From: Deefgea rivuli DSM 18356
GTDB taxonomy: Bacteria > Pseudomonadota > Gammaproteobacteria > Burkholderiales > Chitinibacteraceae
Direction: 5' to 3'
Assembly (NCBI RefSeq): GCF_000620145.1
Contig: NZ_KK211081.1
Span: 62,001 to 126,000 of the forward strand
DNA: 64,000 nucleotides
The position numbers and the translations under genes are program-made. Below the pieces are notes generated by a model, which was not told the DNA's origin, made no database searches, and saw only the letters and a list, made by a program, of their open reading frames with translations. This document shows, in pieces, positions 61,411 to 64,000 of this stretch (the stretch's first letter is position 1; the number at the start of each line of letters is the position of its first letter).

Positions 61411-61890
61411 ATGTATGCAAAAATTTTTATCAGCGCGCTCTTGATGAGCAGCGCCGCCATGGCCGACATCTATAAATACACCGATGAAAACGGCAATGTG
61501 ACCTTTACCAACTCGCCAATCAAAGGTGCAGTGCGCATTATGTCGGAATCGCAACCGTCGACCAATGCCCGCCGCAGCAATGACAGCCCTAGCGTCAAAG
61601 CGCCACGTGTTGCTGCGCCCTCGCCCGTTAATTTCCCTAAAGTCGATTCTGCAACGCAAAAAAGCCGCGATAGCAATCGTAAATTGATTTTGGAAGAAGA
61701 ACTCAATAGCGAACGTAGCCTCCTTGCCAAAGCGCAAAAGAATTTACAAGACGCAGAAAGCAATAAAACGGCAGCCGAACAAGCCAATCCAAAACTCTAT
61801 CTGGAGCGAATTGGTCGCTTGCGCGAAACCAGCGTGATGCATGAGAAAAATGTCGCAGCATTGCAATCCGAATTATCCCGAGTGCGTTAA
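61411..61890 (+). CDS. DUF4124-domain exported protein
   Basis: 159 residues. Signal peptide ~1-18 (FISALLMSSAAMA) then DIYKYTDENGNVTFTNSPIKG, the DUF4124 signature. The rest is low-complexity and helical with a coiled-coil end (EEELNSERSLLAKAQKNLQD). Envelope location expected; function unknown. Genes of this family commonly precede ntrB-ntrC in betaproteobacteria, as here. Confidence 0.83.
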   Translation: MYAKIFISALLMSSAAMADIYKYTDENGNVTFTNSPIKGAVRIMSESQPSTNARRSNDSPSVKAPRVAAPSPVNFPKVDSATQKSRDSNRKLILEEELNSERSLLAKAQKNLQDAESNKTAAEQANPKLYLERIGRLRETSVMHEKNVAALQSELSRVR

Positions 61891-62055
61891 AACCACTGCA
61901 ACTATAAAAACGCACCATTTTAGTGCAAAAATGGCTTATTCTGCTCCTATATTCCGATTTTAAGCTGGCCTGAATTTTGCTAGGTAAAGCCTCAAACTGA
62001 ACCTTCGCATTTTTCGCCGAGGAAAGCGTGTAATAACGCCTAATGGAGCAGCATC

Positions 62056-63114
62056 ATGAGCCACCCTGCCTTTGCTGGCCTCGACTATCTGGACGCCGCC
62101 GTTTTAGCGGTCGATTGCGACGGCTTTATCGTCTTTGCTAATCCCGCCGCCAATAGCCTATTTAATTTACGTGACACCGATCACCAAACATTAGAAAACT
62201 GCTTTGGTTTGAACTCACCGCTGGTCTTCGCCGCACACACGGCACTCGAAAAGCGCATTTCTATTACTGAGCACGAGCTGATTGTGTTTGGCGTGGATGG
62301 CGAAATGTATGTAACTTTGGATGTGACGCCGATAGAATCACCGGCTGCCGAATTGCTGCTTGAAGTACGCCGTATCGACCAACAACGCCGTATCGTCAAT
62401 GAAGAACGCTTACAAGCGCAGCAACAAGCTAATCGCGAGCTGATCCGGAATTTAGCGCACGAAATTAAAAACCCGCTTGGCGGGATTCGTGGTGCAGCAC
62501 AGTTACTCGCGCATGAATTACCCGAGCCACATCTCAAAGAATACACCGACGTCATCGTCGATGAAGTTTCGCGCTTGCAAAGCTTACTCGATCGCCTGCT
62601 TACGCCGCATCGCCTACCGCAAATCAAAGAACTCAATATTCACGAAGTTTTAGAGCGTGTGCGCAGTCTGGTGCTGGCTGAAACGCCAAATGGGCTGTCG
62701 GTGAAGCGCGACTACGACACCAGTATGCCGCTGCTGATTGCGGATAAAGAACAATTGATTCAATCAGTGCTCAATATCGTTCGTAATGCGATTCAAGCGA
62801 TGTCCAATATCGGTGAAGTGGTGCTGAGGACGCGTATCGCGCGCCAAGTGACGCTCAATCGCCGTCGCCATCCATTGGCGCTGCGCATTGATATTTGTGA
62901 TAACGGACCTGGTATTCCCGAGCACTTAAAAGAAACTATTTTTTATCCTCTGGTTTCAGGCCGCGATGGCGGGACCGGCATTGGCCTGCATTTGGCGCAC
63001 ACTTATGTGGCGCAACATCATGGCGTGATTGAATTTGATAGTCGCCCCGGTCAAACGATTTTTAGTATTTTTCTGCCACTCAATGCGTGGCAAGACTCAG
63101 GAACACAGCCATGA
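62056..63114 (+). CDS. glnL: Nitrogen regulation sensor kinase NtrB (GlnL)
   Basis: Cytoplasmic histidine kinase/phosphatase controlled by PII that phosphorylates NtrC. PAS domain ~10-110; phosphoacceptor His135 in NLAHEIKNPLGGIRGAAQL; N box NIVRNAIQAM, G1 DNGPGIPE, G2 GGTGIGLHLA. 352 residues. The ATG at 62056 follows GGAG with a spacing of 9. Its stop overlaps the ntrC start (ATGA), so the pair is co-translated. Confidence 0.93.
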   Translation: MSHPAFAGLDYLDAAVLAVDCDGFIVFANPAANSLFNLRDTDHQTLENCFGLNSPLVFAAHTALEKRISITEHELIVFGVDGEMYVTLDVTPIESPAAELLLEVRRIDQQRRIVNEERLQAQQQANRELIRNLAHEIKNPLGGIRGAAQLLAHELPEPHLKEYTDVIVDEVSRLQSLLDRLLTPHRLPQIKELNIHEVLERVRSLVLAETPNGLSVKRDYDTSMPLLIADKEQLIQSVLNIVRNAIQAMSNIGEVVLRTRIARQVTLNRRRHPLALRIDICDNGPGIPEHLKETIFYPLVSGRDGGTGIGLHLAHTYVAQHHGVIEFDSRPGQTIFSIFLPLNAWQDSGTQP

Positions 63115-64000
63115 AGCCAGTTTGGGTTATCGACGACGACCGCTCAATTCGTTGGGTGTTTGAAAAAGCACTCGCACGCGAACAAATCGCGCACGCCACC
63201 TTCCCTTCGGCGACCGAAGCGCTGAGTAAATTGCAAACTGAACGCCCCCAAGCCGTCGTGTGCGACATCCGCATGCCAGGTGAATCAGGGCTAGTTTTTT
63301 TAGATCTCATCAAGCGCGATTGGCCGGAAATTCCCGTCATCATCATGACTGCGCATTCAGATTTAGATAGCGCCGTTTCGGCGTTCCAAGGCGGCGCGTT
63401 TGAATATCTACCTAAGCCTTTCGATGTCGATCAAGCGATTGCACTGATACGCCGCGCAATGGTTGAAAGCGAGCAACAAGCGCCTTCCAAAGAAACTCAG
63501 CACGATGTGCCAGAAATGCTCGGCCAAGCACCAGCGATGCAAGACGTATTTCGTGCGATTGGCAGATTGTCGCACTCGGCGGCCACCGTGATGATTACGG
63601 GTGAATCAGGTAGTGGTAAAGAGCTGGTCGCGCGTGCGCTGCATCGGCATAGCCCACGCAGCAGCAAGCCCTTTATTGCGATCAATAGCGCGGCGATTCC
63701 TAAAGAATTACTCGAATCAGAGCTATTTGGTCACGAGCGCGGCGCATTTACTGGCGCGGATGGCAAACGCATTGGCCGTTTCGAGCAAGCCGAAGGCGGG
63801 ACTTTATTTCTAGATGAAATCGGCGATATGCCGTTTGATTTACAAACGCGTTTGCTGCGCGTGTTATCCGATGGATTTTTCTATCGCGTTGGCGGACATC
63901 AACCGATAAAAGCCAATGTGCGCGTCATTGCCGCCACGCATCAAGATCTGGAAGATCGCGTCAAAGAGCACCAATTTCGTGAAGACTTATTTCACCGCCT
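63111..64000 (+). CDS. glnG: Nitrogen regulator NtrC (GlnG), 3' end cut by the window
   Basis: Sigma-54 activator; partial, 296 codons visible. Receiver domain with acidic pocket IDDD, phosphorylated Asp52 in CDIRMPG, Lys in LPKPFD. AAA+ domain begins ~140 with Walker A GESGSGKE, the sigma-54 loop GAFTGA, and Walker B LFLDEIGD. The DNA-binding C-terminus lies beyond base 64000. Starts on the ATG that overlaps the ntrB stop. Expected to act at the sigma-54 promoter of glnA in this window. Confidence 0.95.
   Translation, partial: MKPVWVIDDDRSIRWVFEKALAREQIAHATFPSATEALSKLQTERPQAVVCDIRMPGESGLVFLDLIKRDWPEIPVIIMTAHSDLDSAVSAFQGGAFEYLPKPFDVDQAIALIRRAMVESEQQAPSKETQHDVPEMLGQAPAMQDVFRAIGRLSHSAATVMITGESGSGKELVARALHRHSPRSSKPFIAINSAAIPKELLESELFGHERGAFTGADGKRIGRFEQAEGGTLFLDEIGDMPFDLQTRLLRVLSDGFFYRVGGHQPIKANVRVIAATHQDLEDRVKEHQFREDLFHR

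Noticed and set aside
1-64000. CRISPR array, prophage, transposase or toxin-antitoxin genes
   Set aside because: No regularly spaced direct repeats, phage structural genes, DDE/serine recombinases or recognisable small toxin pairs were seen on either strand.

Overview
The window looks like a chromosomal segment of a betaproteobacterium, most likely Neisseriales of the Chitinibacteraceae type (Chitinibacter/Deefgea-like). This is inferred from the mix of a GH18 chitinase, carbohydrate ABC transporters, NagD, the gene families present and a GC near 50%. No rRNA, tRNA, CRISPR array, transposase or integrase gene was recognised. About 55 protein genes are supported, and many intergenic gaps are filled by dispersed palindromic repeats.

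Layout. 0-5 kb: dsbC; bioH; a MerR regulator with a quinone reductase; a Rossmann/DUF2520 protein; bioF. 5-8 kb: a nitronate-monooxygenase-like gene and a dapA preceded by a lysine riboswitch whose expression platform hides the ribosome binding site. 8-12 kb: an orphan GspF-like gene, an AT-rich nucleotide-cyclase-like gene, yedJ and azlCD. 12-17.6 kb: chitinase, YccA, an enoyl-CoA-hydratase-like enzyme, a lytic transglycosylase and a PhyH-type dioxygenase. 17.8-20 kb: an EnvZ/OmpR-like pair. 20-27.4 kb: a sugar ABC transporter (two divergent binding proteins, two permeases, one ATPase) broken up by repeats and a MITE-like element. 27.6-35 kb: a TPR histidine kinase and two related stand-alone TPR proteins, with nagD, yigZ and an iron alcohol dehydrogenase. 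35.4-41.4 kb: a giant FAD/Fe-S oxidoreductase, a HIT protein and a large unknown protein. 41.4-50.3 kb: a one-strand signalling cluster. 50.5-59 kb: mtgA, aroE, a rhodanese, glnA, a MASE1-GGDEF cyclase and dnaX-ybaB-recR. 59.3-64 kb: an Oxidored-like protein, dacB, a SelW-like protein, a DUF4124 protein, and ntrB-ntrC (ntrC runs off the end).

How genes work together. Chitinase, ABC importer and NagD fit growth on chitin or other amino sugars. glnA has a sigma-54 promoter and an NtrC-like site, and ntrBC lies 8 kb downstream on the same strand. The 41-50 kb row puts a CHASE2 Ser/Thr kinase, PP2C phosphatase and FHA protein next to a cyclic-nucleotide-phosphodiesterase-like hydrolase, a GAF-containing secretion/pilus ATPase and a GAF-HD-GYP phosphodiesterase. 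This suggests one pathway joining protein phosphorylation to second messengers.

The most distinctive sequence-level feature is the repeat content: at least eleven ~50-60 bp palindromes with GGGTAT..ATACCC ends, six CACGAA palindromes or half-palindromes in two end-types, four ~80-115 bp GCAAAAGTTTT elements, a 268 bp nested-hairpin MITE, and a long repeat present in inverted orientation on both sides of the sugar-transport genes. Several of these contain stop codons or abut start codons of host genes.
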